NCBI GenBank assembly: GCA_005880875.1
Contig: VBJI01000080.1
Location: 1-36,225 of the forward strand
From: Chloroflexota bacterium
GTDB taxonomy: Bacteria; Chloroflexota; Dormibacteria; CF-121
Direction of reading: 5' to 3'
Length of the DNA stretch: 36,225 nucleotides
Shown: piece after piece, positions 8,262 to 15,527 of the stretch
How the letters are laid out: each line of letters starts with the position of its first letter
How positions within the stretch are numbered: position 1 is the stretch's first letter
Translations under genes and position numbers: made by a program
The notes under the pieces: model-generated
Seen by the model: only the letters and a program-made list of their open reading frames with translations
Database searches by the model: none
Told to the model about the DNA's origin: nothing

Positions 8262-8913
8262 ACGCCGGCAGATCAAGGTCATGCTGGTCGAGGACCACAA
8301 CCTGGTTCGGGCCGGCATCCGGGCCGTGATCGATGGCCAGAGTGATATCCAGGTCATCGCCGAAGCCACCGAGGGAAGGGAGGCGATCCGGCTGGCCCGG
8401 GCCAACTGTCCGGACGTGGCCGTCGTCGATGTCGCGATGCCGGGCATGTCGGGGATCGAGGTGACGCGCGACATTCGTCGCCTCTGCCCCCAGACCCAGG
8501 TGCTGATCCTGACCGCCCACGACAACGAGGAGTACTTTTTCCAGACGCTCAAAGCTGGCGCGGTCGGCTACGTGCTCAAGAAGGCCGCCGCTTCCGACCT
8601 GATCGCGGCGATCGAGGCCGCCAGCAAAGGCGAGCCGTATCTCTATCCGTCGGTGGCCCGGCTGCTGGTCTCCGACTACCTGCAGCGCGCGCCGGAGCGC
8701 GAGACGTTCGAGCCTCTCAGCGATCGGGAGCGCGAAGTCCTGCGCTTGGTGGCGGAAGGCAAGACGAACCGGCAGATCGCTGACGCACTCTTCCTCAGCA
8801 TCAAAACCGTGCAGACGCACCGGGACCACATCATGAAAAAGCTGCGGATGCACGACCGCACCGAGCTGGTGAAGTACGCCATCCGAAAGGGACTGATCGA
8901 GGCCGACAGCTAG
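8251..8913 (+). CDS. NarL/FixJ-family response regulator
   Basis: A 220-residue DNA-binding response regulator. The receiver domain (about 8-125) has the acidic pair E14-D15, the phosphorylated aspartate D60 in VVDVAMPGMSG, a threonine in ILTAHDN and a lysine in YVLKKAA. The LuxR-type helix-turn-helix (about 150-212) is intact: LSDREREVLRLVAEGKTNRQIA, then IKTVQTHRDHIMKKL. ATG at 8251 overlaps the kinase stop, so kinase and regulator are co-translated. It would bind DNA as a dimer when phosphorylated by the adjacent kinase. No recognition site was identified. A small inverted repeat spans the convergent ends with the next gene. Confidence 0.94.
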   Translation: MQVERRQIKVMLVEDHNLVRAGIRAVIDGQSDIQVIAEATEGREAIRLARANCPDVAVVDVAMPGMSGIEVTRDIRRLCPQTQVLILTAHDNEEYFFQTLKAGAVGYVLKKAAASDLIAAIEAASKGEPYLYPSVARLLVSDYLQRAPERETFEPLSDREREVLRLVAEGKTNRQIADALFLSIKTVQTHRDHIMKKLRMHDRTELVKYAIRKGLIEADS

Positions 8914-8938
8914 GGCCCGGACGGTCTTGTGCGACCGG

Positions 8939-9976
8939 CTAGCGCAGGCGCGTCTTCCTGACGGTCAGCGGCATGCCGAGGAAGCGGCCGACGTCAGCAA
9001 CCTCTGCCTCAACCCCTTCCTGTAATGGGCCCTCGATGGGTTCGAGCGTCTCGATTAGCACCTGAGTCTGCCCTCCCGCTTTGCGGAAGCTCCAGGCCCC
9101 GACGGCCCGCCCGTCGATCACGACTGCGGGATGCAACCAGCCGCCGCCCCGCTGCAGGCGACGCTGAAGCCGTGAGGGGACAGCCAGGTCACGACTTTGG
9201 TAGCCGAGCAGATAGCTATCGAAGGCAGGTAGCAGCCGAACCGTCTTTGTCCCGGGGCTACGCCGGCTCGTGCTTTCGATCCGTTCTTTCAAGGCAAAGC
9301 AGGCGCGGCCGTCGACCTTCACCTGCGCCAACGCCGGCAACGCCATCGTGATGGCCAAGCGCGCCTGGGTCACCGGCAGGCCCGACCAGGCGACCAGATC
9401 ATCGACCGCGGCCGGACCGTAGGCCGCGAAGTAGCGGCGCGCCAGCTCTCCGAGCGCCGCCTGGTTCGGCGGCGACGGCGGATGCTCGAGCCAGTCGTCG
9501 ATCAAGACGTACGTCGGCTCGCGGGTTTTTTCACGGTCGGGGCCAAGGCAGAGAATCCCTTCGAGCGCGGCGAGCTGGATGAGATGGATGGGTGCCTGCG
9601 TTTTCCGATCGAGAGTGATGCCGTGACGCCGCAGACGTTCGACGATCTCGTACCGAGTGAGCGGCCCTGTTCTCGAAAGGATTCGGCGAATCGCGATGAC
9701 GCCACGCCGCTTCAAGTCCGAGTCGAGGCCCAACTGGGTATGCCGGCTCTGCTTTCCTGCGGCGACGATCCGACCGAGCAGGCCGAGCATCAAGCCGAGG
9801 TCCTCGGCGGCGATCAGATGAAGCGTGCCGCGCATCAGCCAGGTGCGGACGATCGATCGTTCGTCATTGATCGCCCGCGTAATGTCCGCCTGGCGCAGAC
9901 CAGTGGTTCGCGCCCGGATGCCAAGCGCCGCGGCGCTCAAGAGCTGCGCCTGGAGGCCGCACACGTCGTGGAGCAC
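8939..9976 (-). CDS. Winged-helix DNA-binding domain protein (AlkZ/YcaQ-like); N-terminus probably extends upstream
   Basis: A protein of the winged-helix family that includes AlkZ-like DNA glycosylases. Typical stretches are LQAQLLSAAALGIRART, RTWLMRGTLHLI, the QAALGELARRYFAAYGPA helix and the late LPAFDSYLLGYQSRD segment. The first standard start is GTG at 9976 (345 residues). The same frame continues upstream to about 10105 and encodes a family-like beginning (ALRLRARAQRLTRDTARQ) just before the GTG, without ATG, GTG or TTG. A GGGAGG sequence lies at about 10050-10056. The true start is probably 20-30 residues upstream at a non-standard codon, or a sequence error hides it. Glycosylase activity is possible but not shown. 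Confidence 0.8.
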   Translation of the reverse strand: MLHDVCGLQAQLLSAAALGIRARTTGLRQADITRAINDERSIVRTWLMRGTLHLIAAEDLGLMLGLLGRIVAAGKQSRHTQLGLDSDLKRRGVIAIRRILSRTGPLTRYEIVERLRRHGITLDRKTQAPIHLIQLAALEGILCLGPDREKTREPTYVLIDDWLEHPPSPPNQAALGELARRYFAAYGPAAVDDLVAWSGLPVTQARLAITMALPALAQVKVDGRACFALKERIESTSRRSPGTKTVRLLPAFDSYLLGYQSRDLAVPSRLQRRLQRGGGWLHPAVVIDGRAVGAWSFRKAGGQTQVLIETLEPIEGPLQEGVEAEVADVGRFLGMPLTVRKTRLR

Positions 9977-10067
9977 GGTCGCCGGCGTCGCTTGGCGGGC
10001 GGTGTCCCTGGTGAGCCGCTGAGCTCGTGCCCGAAGCCGGAGCGCCCGCCTCCCTGAAGGCTCGAGG

Positions 10068-11498
10068 TTAGCCGCCGGCCGCTCCGGTCTCGACGCCGGG
10101 TTCGGTCATCCTGGCGGGGTCGAGCAGCCGATCCAGCTCCGCTGGCGTGAGCCCGGTCCGCTCGCGTGCGACGTCGCGAATCGTCTTGCCAGTGCTGAGC
10201 GCTTCCTTGGCGATTCTGGCCGCCTCGTCGTAGCCGACAGCCGGCGCCAGCGCGGTCGCCAGCATCAGCCCCTGCTCCACCATTTGGGGTCCCCGTTCGG
10301 TCGCTTTGATCCCGACGATGCACTGTCTCGCCAGGTTCTGTGCGGAGGCCGCCAGCAACCCGATCGTCTCCAGCAGACAGTAGGCGGCGACCGGCATCAT
10401 CAGATTGAGCTCGAAGATGCTCCCCGACTGGGCCGCGATCGCGATCGTTTCGTCGTTGCCCAGGACTTTCGCCACCACCATCGTCATCGACTCGACGATC
10501 ACCGGGTTGACCTTTCCCGGCATGATGGAGCTTCCCGGCTGGACCTCGGGCAGCGTGATCTCGCCGAGGCCGGCGCGCGGCCCGGAGGCGAACCAGCGAA
10601 GGTCGTTGCCGATCTTCCAGAGGCTGACGGCAACCGCGCGCAGGGCGCCGGCGGCTGACAGCACGGCGTCCAGCGTCGCCTGCGCCTGAAAGTGATTGTC
10701 GGTCTCATGCACCGGCAAGCCGGCTCGCCGGCTCAGATGGGCGCAAACCCGCTGGGCGAATTCGGGATGCGCGTTGATCCCGGTGCCAACGGCGGTGCCA
10801 CCCAGCGGCAGCTCGCCCAGCTCTTCTGCGGCTCGGCGGGCACGCTCGGTCGATCGCTCCATCTGCCCGGCATATCCGACGAATTCCTGGCCCAGGCGGA
10901 TCGGCGTCGCATCCTGGAGATGGGTCCGGCCGGTCTTGATCACGGGCATGAATTCCTTCGCTTTTCGGTCAAGGGCATCCTTTAGATAGGTGAGCGCCGG
11001 CAGCAGCTCCTCGTGGATGGCGACCGTCGCCGACAGCTGGATCGCCGAGGGGATGACGTCGTTGCTCGATTGGCACCGGTTGACGTGGTCGTTGGGGTGA
11101 ACTGGCTGCCGCGAGCCCAACCGATGGCCGAGGATTTCGTTCGCCCGGTTGGCGATCACCTCATTGGCGTTGGTGTTGGTCGATGTCCCGGAGCCGGTCT
11201 GAAAGACGTCGACGACGAAGTCCCTGTCGAACTTGCCTTCCTCGACCTCCTCGGCGGCTTGCTGGATGGCATTGGCGAGCCGCACCTCGACGAGTCCCAG
11301 CTCGGTGTTGACCAGCGCGGCCGCCCCTTTGATCTGCGCCAATGCGCGGATGAAGCGGCGCGGCAGTCGCAGGTTGCTGATCGGGAAGTTCTGTCGAGCC
11401 CGCTCAGTGCTGGCGCCGTAGTACGCGGCTGCGGGAACCTTGACTTCGCCCATGGAGTCTCGTTCGATGCGCGTTCCCTCCTCAGCCACCGACGTCAT
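10068..11498 (-). CDS. fumC: Class II fumarate hydratase
   Basis: Fumarase C, 476 residues, which interconverts fumarate and L-malate in the TCA cycle as a cytosolic homotetramer. The superfamily signature loop GSSIMPGKVN lies at about residues 322-331, with the serine that acts as catalytic base. TGSGTSTNTNANEV and HPNDHVNRCQSSNDV match the fumarase substrate-binding regions, and GTAVGTGINAHPEFA is typical. ATG at 11498 (MTSVAEEGTRIERD) is chosen because the conserved fumarase start ERDSMGEVKVPAAAYYGA follows closely; the open frame reaches 11642 but runs antisense into the MOSC gene. It is divergent from the MOSC gene with only 33 bases between the starts. Confidence 0.95.
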   Translation of the reverse strand: MTSVAEEGTRIERDSMGEVKVPAAAYYGASTERARQNFPISNLRLPRRFIRALAQIKGAAALVNTELGLVEVRLANAIQQAAEEVEEGKFDRDFVVDVFQTGSGTSTNTNANEVIANRANEILGHRLGSRQPVHPNDHVNRCQSSNDVIPSAIQLSATVAIHEELLPALTYLKDALDRKAKEFMPVIKTGRTHLQDATPIRLGQEFVGYAGQMERSTERARRAAEELGELPLGGTAVGTGINAHPEFAQRVCAHLSRRAGLPVHETDNHFQAQATLDAVLSAAGALRAVAVSLWKIGNDLRWFASGPRAGLGEITLPEVQPGSSIMPGKVNPVIVESMTMVVAKVLGNDETIAIAAQSGSIFELNLMMPVAAYCLLETIGLLAASAQNLARQCIVGIKATERGPQMVEQGLMLATALAPAVGYDEAARIAKEALSTGKTIRDVARERTGLTPAELDRLLDPARMTEPGVETGAAGG

Positions 11499-11518
11499 CG
11501 TAGCAACCGTTTGCCGTG

Positions 11519-11524
11519 TAATCT
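11519..11524 (+). promoter_or_regulatory. Possible -10 element for the MOSC gene
   Basis: TAATCT ends seven bases before the GTG at 11532, which would place the transcript start at the start codon (leaderless). No Shine-Dalgarno is visible and there is no clear -35. The 33-base spacer must also serve fumC on the other strand. Confidence 0.35.
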
Positions 11525-11531
11525 GTAGGCC

Positions 11532-11975
11532 GTGCCGGCCAGAATCGTCTCCATCCAGCTCTGTCCGGGCCACCGGGAGCCGATGCGACTGGTGCGCACC
11601 GCGGCCCTCATCAAGGGGGTCGGGATCGAGGGTGACAAGCACGCCGTCGCCGTCTCCGACCGGCAGGTGCTGCTGGCGGATAGGGAAGCACTCGACGCGG
11701 TCGGGGTAGAGCCCGGCACGATCAAGGAGAACCTCACGGTCGAGGGGCTCAGCGTCATGGACCTACCCGTGGGCAGCCGGCTGCATCTGGGGGTGAGCGC
11801 CGTGCTCGAGATCACCAAGGTCTGTGAGCCCTGCTTCCGAATGGATGAGATCCGCGACGGCTTGAGGCAGGAGCTGGAGGGCCGGCGGGGCATGGTTTCG
11901 CGCGTGGTCCAGGGCGGCTCCATCCACGTCGGCGATCCGATCACAGTCGAAGAAGCAGAGCCGCTCGCCTCATAG
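11532..11975 (+). CDS. MOSC domain protein
   Basis: A stand-alone MOSC (molybdenum cofactor sulfurase C-terminal) domain of 147 residues. Such proteins are thought to handle sulfur or the molybdenum cofactor. The domain shows the early KGVGIEGDKHA segment, the central VEPGTIKENLTVEGL stretch and a conserved cysteine region, KVCEPCFRMDEI, with C98 and C101. It ends with the typical GRRGMVSRVVQGGSIHVGD. GTG at 11532 gives a normal-length MOSC domain. The amidohydrolase starts one base after the stop, so they are probably co-transcribed. No molybdoenzyme is encoded nearby, so the partner is unknown. Confidence 0.87.
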   Translation: MPARIVSIQLCPGHREPMRLVRTAALIKGVGIEGDKHAVAVSDRQVLLADREALDAVGVEPGTIKENLTVEGLSVMDLPVGSRLHLGVSAVLEITKVCEPCFRMDEIRDGLRQELEGRRGMVSRVVQGGSIHVGDPITVEEAEPLAS

Positions 11976-11976
11976 C

Positions 11977-12828
11977 TTGATCCGCGCGGTCGATCTGCAC
12001 GTCCATCTGCCGCTCAAGGAGTGGCTCGATGGCAGCATGGGCCCCTACCGCGAGGGGGCGGCCCGCTACTTCCGTAGCGAGGTGCACGTGCGGACGGTCG
12101 ACGAGTTCGCGGTCGAGTTCGCCCAGGAACAGGTTTTCGGCATCCTGCTCGCCTGGGACGCGGAGACAGCGACACATCGACCGCCGCTCTCGAACGATTT
12201 CGTCGCCGCGATCGTGAAGCGACATCCGAAGCGCTTCGCCTTCTTCGCCTCGGTCGACCCCTGGAAGCCCGACGCGGTGGAGGAGCTCGAGCGCGCCGTT
12301 AGCGACCTCGGAGCCAAAGGGGCCAAGTTCCATCCGTCGCTCCAGGATTTTTATCCGAGCGATGAGCGACATTTCCGGCTCTGGGAAAAGGCAACCGAAC
12401 TGAAGATTCCCTGCCTGTTTCACACCGGTACCAGCGGCATTGGCGCCGGGCAGCCGGGCGGCCAGGGGATCAAGCTCGACCCCGCCCGGCCGATTCATCT
12501 GGACGTGGTCGCGGCGAAGTTTCCGGAGCTTCAGATCATCGCCGCGCATTTCGGCTGGCCATGGCACCTGGAGTTGATCGCGATGGCGTTGCACAAGGCC
12601 AACATCCACATCGAGCTCTCGGGCTGGTCTCCCCGCTACTACCCGGACGAGCTGGTGCGCGAGATCGGCGGCCGGCTCCAGGACCGGACGCTGTTCGGCA
12701 GCGACTACCCGTTCATCAAGCCGGCGCGCGTGATCGAGGAGCTCGATGCGTTATCCCTCAAGCCGGAGGCTAAGGTCAAGATCCTTCGGGAGAATGCGGC
12801 GCGAATACTGCAACTCGAGCTTCGCTAA
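11977..12828 (+). CDS. Amidohydrolase-2 family metal-dependent hydrolase
   Basis: A TIM-barrel hydrolase/decarboxylase of the amidohydrolase-2 family, 283 residues, with a TTG start at 11977. Metal ligands are H8 and H10 (DLHVHLP), a histidine in LFHTGTSG, another in IIAAHFGWPWHLE and the C-terminal aspartate in LFGSDYPF. The substrate-side loop GAKFHPSLQDFYP is typical. Members act on aromatic or lactone-type carboxylates, for example decarboxylases of the ACMSD type. The specific reaction cannot be told. It follows the MOSC gene by one base and ends about 140 bases before the MFS transporter, which might carry its substrate; that link is only positional. Confidence 0.87.
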   Translation: MIRAVDLHVHLPLKEWLDGSMGPYREGAARYFRSEVHVRTVDEFAVEFAQEQVFGILLAWDAETATHRPPLSNDFVAAIVKRHPKRFAFFASVDPWKPDAVEELERAVSDLGAKGAKFHPSLQDFYPSDERHFRLWEKATELKIPCLFHTGTSGIGAGQPGGQGIKLDPARPIHLDVVAAKFPELQIIAAHFGWPWHLELIAMALHKANIHIELSGWSPRYYPDELVREIGGRLQDRTLFGSDYPFIKPARVIEELDALSLKPEAKVKILRENAARILQLELR

Positions 12829-12968
12829 CGCCGCGGTAGCGGCGCCAGCGAGGCCGCAGGCCGAGCCGCGCTTTCGCGCGTTGAAGTCACCGTGTAACTG
12901 TGCTCGCTGGAAGAGCGCTGGCCTCTGACCAGCTCGGGCGGCGGAGCCGCGCTTCATAATGCACGTCG
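12829..12968 (+). other. 140-base spacer with GC-only hairpins
   Basis: No gene is seen here. Directly after the amidohydrolase stop is a perfect 6-bp GC hairpin (12829-12834 with 12839-12844, loop GGTA), without a T run. A second 5-bp stem of the CGCGC/GCGCG type follows at about 12866-12881. A short direct repeat (AGCCGCGCTT) occurs in that stem and again just before the MFS start. Confidence 0.45.
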
Positions 12969-14240
12969 ATGCCCCGCGGCTATGCGCGCTACGTGCTTGC
13001 CGTCATGGTTGGCATCAATTTCCTGAATTACCTGGATCGCTACGTGCTCCCGGCGGTGGCGCCGCGGATCCAGGCCGAGTTTCACCTGACGGACAGTGCG
13101 CTCGGCCTGCTCGGCAGTGCCTTCTTGCTGGTCTATGCCCTGGCGACGATTCCCTTCGGTATCTGGGCGGACCGTGGCGTTCGCAAGACCGTGGTGGCGG
13201 TCGGGGTCACCATCTGGAGCCTCGCCACCCTTTTCACCGGACTGGCCCGCAACTATCTGCAACTCTTCAGCGCTCGCGCGGTGCTAGGGATTGGCGAAGC
13301 GAGCTACTACCCGGCGGGCACCGCCCTGCTCGGCGACTACTTCAAGAAGGAAGGACGGGCACGGGCAATGTCGATCTGGGCGGCCGGCACCGCGGTCGGC
13401 ATCGCGGTCGGCTTTGCCGGTGGAGGCATCGTGGCCAGCCGTTTCGGCTGGCGAGCCGCCTTCTATATGACGGCGCTCCCAGGGCTCATCCTCGGGCTCC
13501 TGGCCTTTCGGTTGCGTGAGCCGCTGCGCGGCGCGGCCGAGGAAGGAGGCCCGCGTCGGCATGCCGCGGCCATCATCACCTGGCGAACAATGGTGCGGCT
13601 GCTGACGATACCAACCCTGCGCGCCACCATCGCCGCGGAGACCGCCCTGTTCTTCGTGCTCGGCGGCGCCGCCTTCTGGTTGCCGACCTACCTGACCCGG
13701 CGGTTTGGGCTGGACACCGGTGCTGCCGGCACCCTCGCGGGTGGCGTGCTGGTGATCGGTTTGCTGGCCGGGTCACTCCTGGGAGGCACGATCGCGGATC
13801 GCCTGACCCGGCAGCGGCGATCCGATAGCAACCTCCCGGTGGGGATCGCCGGCTTCATCGCCGGCGCGGTGTTTGTCGCCCTCGCGCTACTGATGCCGAC
13901 CGTGGTGCTCTTTACCCCGATGTTCCTGCTGGGAGCGGCCTGCCTCTATCTCTACAACGGCCCCTATACCGCGGTCAAACAGAACGTCGTCGTGCCAACG
14001 ATGCGCGCGACCGCTGTCACGGTGGCGCTCCTGATCGAACATCTCCTCGGTGATTCCTATGCGCCGTGGGCGATCGGAAGGGTTTCGGACGCCCTGCACG
14101 ACCTTCGGCTGGCGCTCCTGCTGCTGCTCCCACCGCTGCTCTTGCTTGCGGCGATTTTCGCCGCCACCGGGCTGAGGCATGAGGAGCCCGACGGTGCGGC
14201 CATGGAGGCGCGCTGGGCCGACGCGGTCAGCCGGCCCTAG
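12969..14240 (+). CDS. Major facilitator superfamily transporter
   Basis: A 423-residue MFS permease with twelve predictable helices. The signature loop between helices 2 and 3 is GIWADRGVRKT, and the start (YVLAVMVGINFLNYLDRYVLPAVAP) resembles Spinster- and hexuronate-type anion symporters. The second half opens with LTIPTLRATIAAETALFFVLGGAAFWLP and has an echo of the loop in GGTIADRLTRQRR. It is a proton- or ion-coupled carrier in the inner membrane; the substrate is unknown, possibly an organic anion. ATG at 12969. Its stop codon overlaps the stop of the convergent PIG-L remnant within a CTAG. Confidence 0.9.
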   Translation: MPRGYARYVLAVMVGINFLNYLDRYVLPAVAPRIQAEFHLTDSALGLLGSAFLLVYALATIPFGIWADRGVRKTVVAVGVTIWSLATLFTGLARNYLQLFSARAVLGIGEASYYPAGTALLGDYFKKEGRARAMSIWAAGTAVGIAVGFAGGGIVASRFGWRAAFYMTALPGLILGLLAFRLREPLRGAAEEGGPRRHAAAIITWRTMVRLLTIPTLRATIAAETALFFVLGGAAFWLPTYLTRRFGLDTGAAGTLAGGVLVIGLLAGSLLGGTIADRLTRQRRSDSNLPVGIAGFIAGAVFVALALLMPTVVLFTPMFLLGAACLYLYNGPYTAVKQNVVVPTMRATAVTVALLIEHLLGDSYAPWAIGRVSDALHDLRLALLLLLPPLLLLAAIFAATGLRHEEPDGAAMEARWADAVSRP

Positions 14241-14897
14241 GCGGAATCCAAACCTGCAAAGAGATCGTCCTCTGAAAGGTCGGCGGGTGCGCCAACCAGC
14301 GAGAAGACCTCCGTCGCGCCCTGGGACTCGACGAACTTGCGCAACGGTTCCCACTCCTGCGTCTGCGTCTGGTGATGGGCGAAGGCGCGGAGCTTCGCCT
14401 CCTCGAAACCGCGAATGGAAATCCGGGTCGTGATCGGTGGCTGCGCGGGCAGCTTGAGGGACTCCACCGCCATGGTGGTCGCCGTCTGGAAATAGAGCTT
14501 GCTCGGTGACCAGGGCGAGACCCCGAGGGCGAGCGCCTCGAGCTCGTAAGCCGCCGGATCGCCGCTCAGCGTGCAGGCCTGCACCGTCAATCGGCTGACG
14601 ACTTTGTGATCGGGGTGACCGTAGGCGCCCTCCGGCCCGAAGCACATGGCGACCTGCGGCCGCTGGACCCGCAGGCAGCGAACGATATCGCCGATGAAAC
14701 GCTCGCGGACCGCGTCGACCTCTTCGACCTTTTCCAGGGCTCCGTCCGGGTAGTCGAAGACTTCCAGAACGTGAACCCCGAGCTCGGCGGCCGCGTCGCG
14801 AAGCTCCACTGTAGCGGGCGATCGTCGAAGCGCAGCCGAAGCACTCATCGTCGGGATGCGGCATCACCACCATCAGGCGCTGGCCGTTGCGCGTCAT
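14237..14897 (-). pseudogene. PIG-L family deacetylase, broken by internal deletion and frameshift
   Basis: The remains of a zinc-dependent LmbE/PIG-L N-deacetylase. The N-terminal part, from ATG at 14897, reads MTRNGQRLMVVMPHPDDECFG and ASTIARYS, with the zinc-binding HPDDE. At about 14805-14815 the homology moves into another frame and resumes with VELRDAAAELGVHVLEVFDYPDG, then GPEGAYGHPDHKVVSRL (zinc histidine), ending EDDLFAGLDSA. In the intact paralogue at 19633-20484, about 38 residues lie between the equivalent points (IARYS and AELR), including the TATRGEVGEI active-site strand. So roughly 113-115 bases are missing and the frame is shifted. An assembly or sequencing error is possible. 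A start inside the second frame (14848) would give a protein without HPDDE. Confidence 0.82.
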
Positions 14898-14964
14898 TCT
14901 CACCACACCATAATGGTCAGATGCGGGTGACCTCCTGAACTTCTGGCTCTCCGCGCACCAATAC

Positions 14965-15303
14965 GTGTTTCGCGTGGGGCTGCTGATCACGGTGATCGTC
15001 GGCATCTGGGGCCTGGTGACCTATTTCCGCCGGCAACCGACGAGTGGTGGGTACCGATCGCTACTGGTCATTACCGAAGGCGTCTTCATCCTCCAGGGCC
15101 TGATCGGCATCGGCCTCTTCCTCGGTGGTCGACGCCCGCACGACAGCCTGCACTGGCTCTACGGCGTCCTGCTGGTGATCGCGCTGCCGATCGCGGCGAC
15201 CTATGCCTCCGGGCGCGAAGGCCGCCGCGAGTCGCTTGTCTATGGCATCGCGGGCCTGTTCATGGCTGGGCTGACGATCCGCGCGTTCGGCACCGGCGGC
15301 TAA
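14965..15303 (+). CDS. Small four-helix membrane protein of unknown function
   Basis: A 112-residue hydrophobic protein with about four helices (VGLLITVIVGIWGLVTYF; LLVITEGVFILQGLIGIGLFL; HWLYGVLLVIALPIAATYA; LVYGIAGLFMAGLTIRAF) and positively charged loops. No family was recognised. With the GTG at 14965 the first helix begins at residue 3. The frame is open to 14914, and a CTG at 14935 would add an amphipathic start (NFWLSAHQYVFR) that looks like real coding sequence, so translation may begin there. It is divergent from the broken PIG-L gene. Past its stop lies a hairpin that works as a terminator only for the opposite strand. Confidence 0.7.
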   Translation: MFRVGLLITVIVGIWGLVTYFRRQPTSGGYRSLLVITEGVFILQGLIGIGLFLGGRRPHDSLHWLYGVLLVIALPIAATYASGREGRRESLVYGIAGLFMAGLTIRAFGTGG

Positions 15304-15315
15304 ACCAGCGACGCA

Positions 15316-15344
15316 AATAAAAAGGGGCCCCTTGCGGAGCCCCT
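15316..15344 (-). terminator. Intrinsic terminator of the 19-residue basic protein gene
   Basis: AGGGGC at 15323-15328 pairs with GCCCCT at 15339-15344 around a 10-base loop. On the minus strand the stem is followed by a T run (fwd AATAAAAA, 15316-15323). It begins 13 bases after the small gene's stop, the expected place for its terminator. Confidence 0.8.
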
Positions 15345-15356
15345 GGTCACCGCTGT

Positions 15357-15416
15357 CTAGCGGCTCTTACGGGTCGACTTCTTGGCCTTCTTGGTGGCCT
15401 TCTTCCTGGTCGCCAT
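15357..15416 (-). CDS. Tiny lysine-rich basic protein, 19 residues
   Basis: A complete 20-codon gene. The peptide begins MATRKKATKKAKK and ends STRKSR: 10 of 19 residues are Lys or Arg and the rest are mainly Ala, Thr and Ser, like the tails of histone H1-type nucleoid proteins. Three features make it credible despite its size. It has a perfect 10-base Shine-Dalgarno (AAGGAGGTGA, minus strand of 15420-15429) three bases before ATG. It is followed within 13 bases by an intrinsic terminator. Its codons are mostly AAG/ACC/GCC, as in its GC-rich surroundings. It lies 111 bases after the MBL-fold gene on the same strand. It may bind DNA, RNA or the ribosome; this is inferred from charge alone. Confidence 0.72.
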   Translation of the reverse strand: MATRKKATKKAKKSTRKSR

Positions 15417-15419
15417 GCG

Positions 15420-15455
15420 TCACCTCCTTATCGCGTGAGCGGCGAACCGCTGCGC
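15420..15455 (-). promoter_or_regulatory. Perfect Shine-Dalgarno with upstream leader hairpin of the tiny basic gene
   Basis: TCACCTCCTT at 15420-15429 on the plus strand is the full complement of the extended ribosome-binding sequence, giving AAGGAGGTGA in the mRNA. Just upstream in the transcript, 15438-15442 pairs with 15447-15451 around a UUCG loop, and flanking GCG/CGC (15433-15435 with 15453-15455) extends the stem. No confident -10/-35 pair was found in 15456-15527. Confidence 0.7.
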
Positions 15456-15527
15456 ACCGCGTGGATGTGCGCTTGGGGAGATAACGCTCCGTCCAAAACG
15501 ATCTTGCAGAATTACCTCAGGGGCGGG

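Noticed and set aside
8909-8943. Inverted repeats GCTAG/CTAGC and CGGTC/GACCG between convergent genes
   Set aside because: The outer arms are mostly the two stop codons and there is no T tract; too weak to call a terminator.
12829-12844. GC hairpin after the amidohydrolase as a terminator
   Set aside because: Six base pairs without a T run; kept only as a note within the spacer entry.
14237-14848. A shorter intact deacetylase starting at 14848
   Set aside because: This frame lacks the HPDDE zinc motif, which is in the other frame just upstream, so a broken gene explains the data better.
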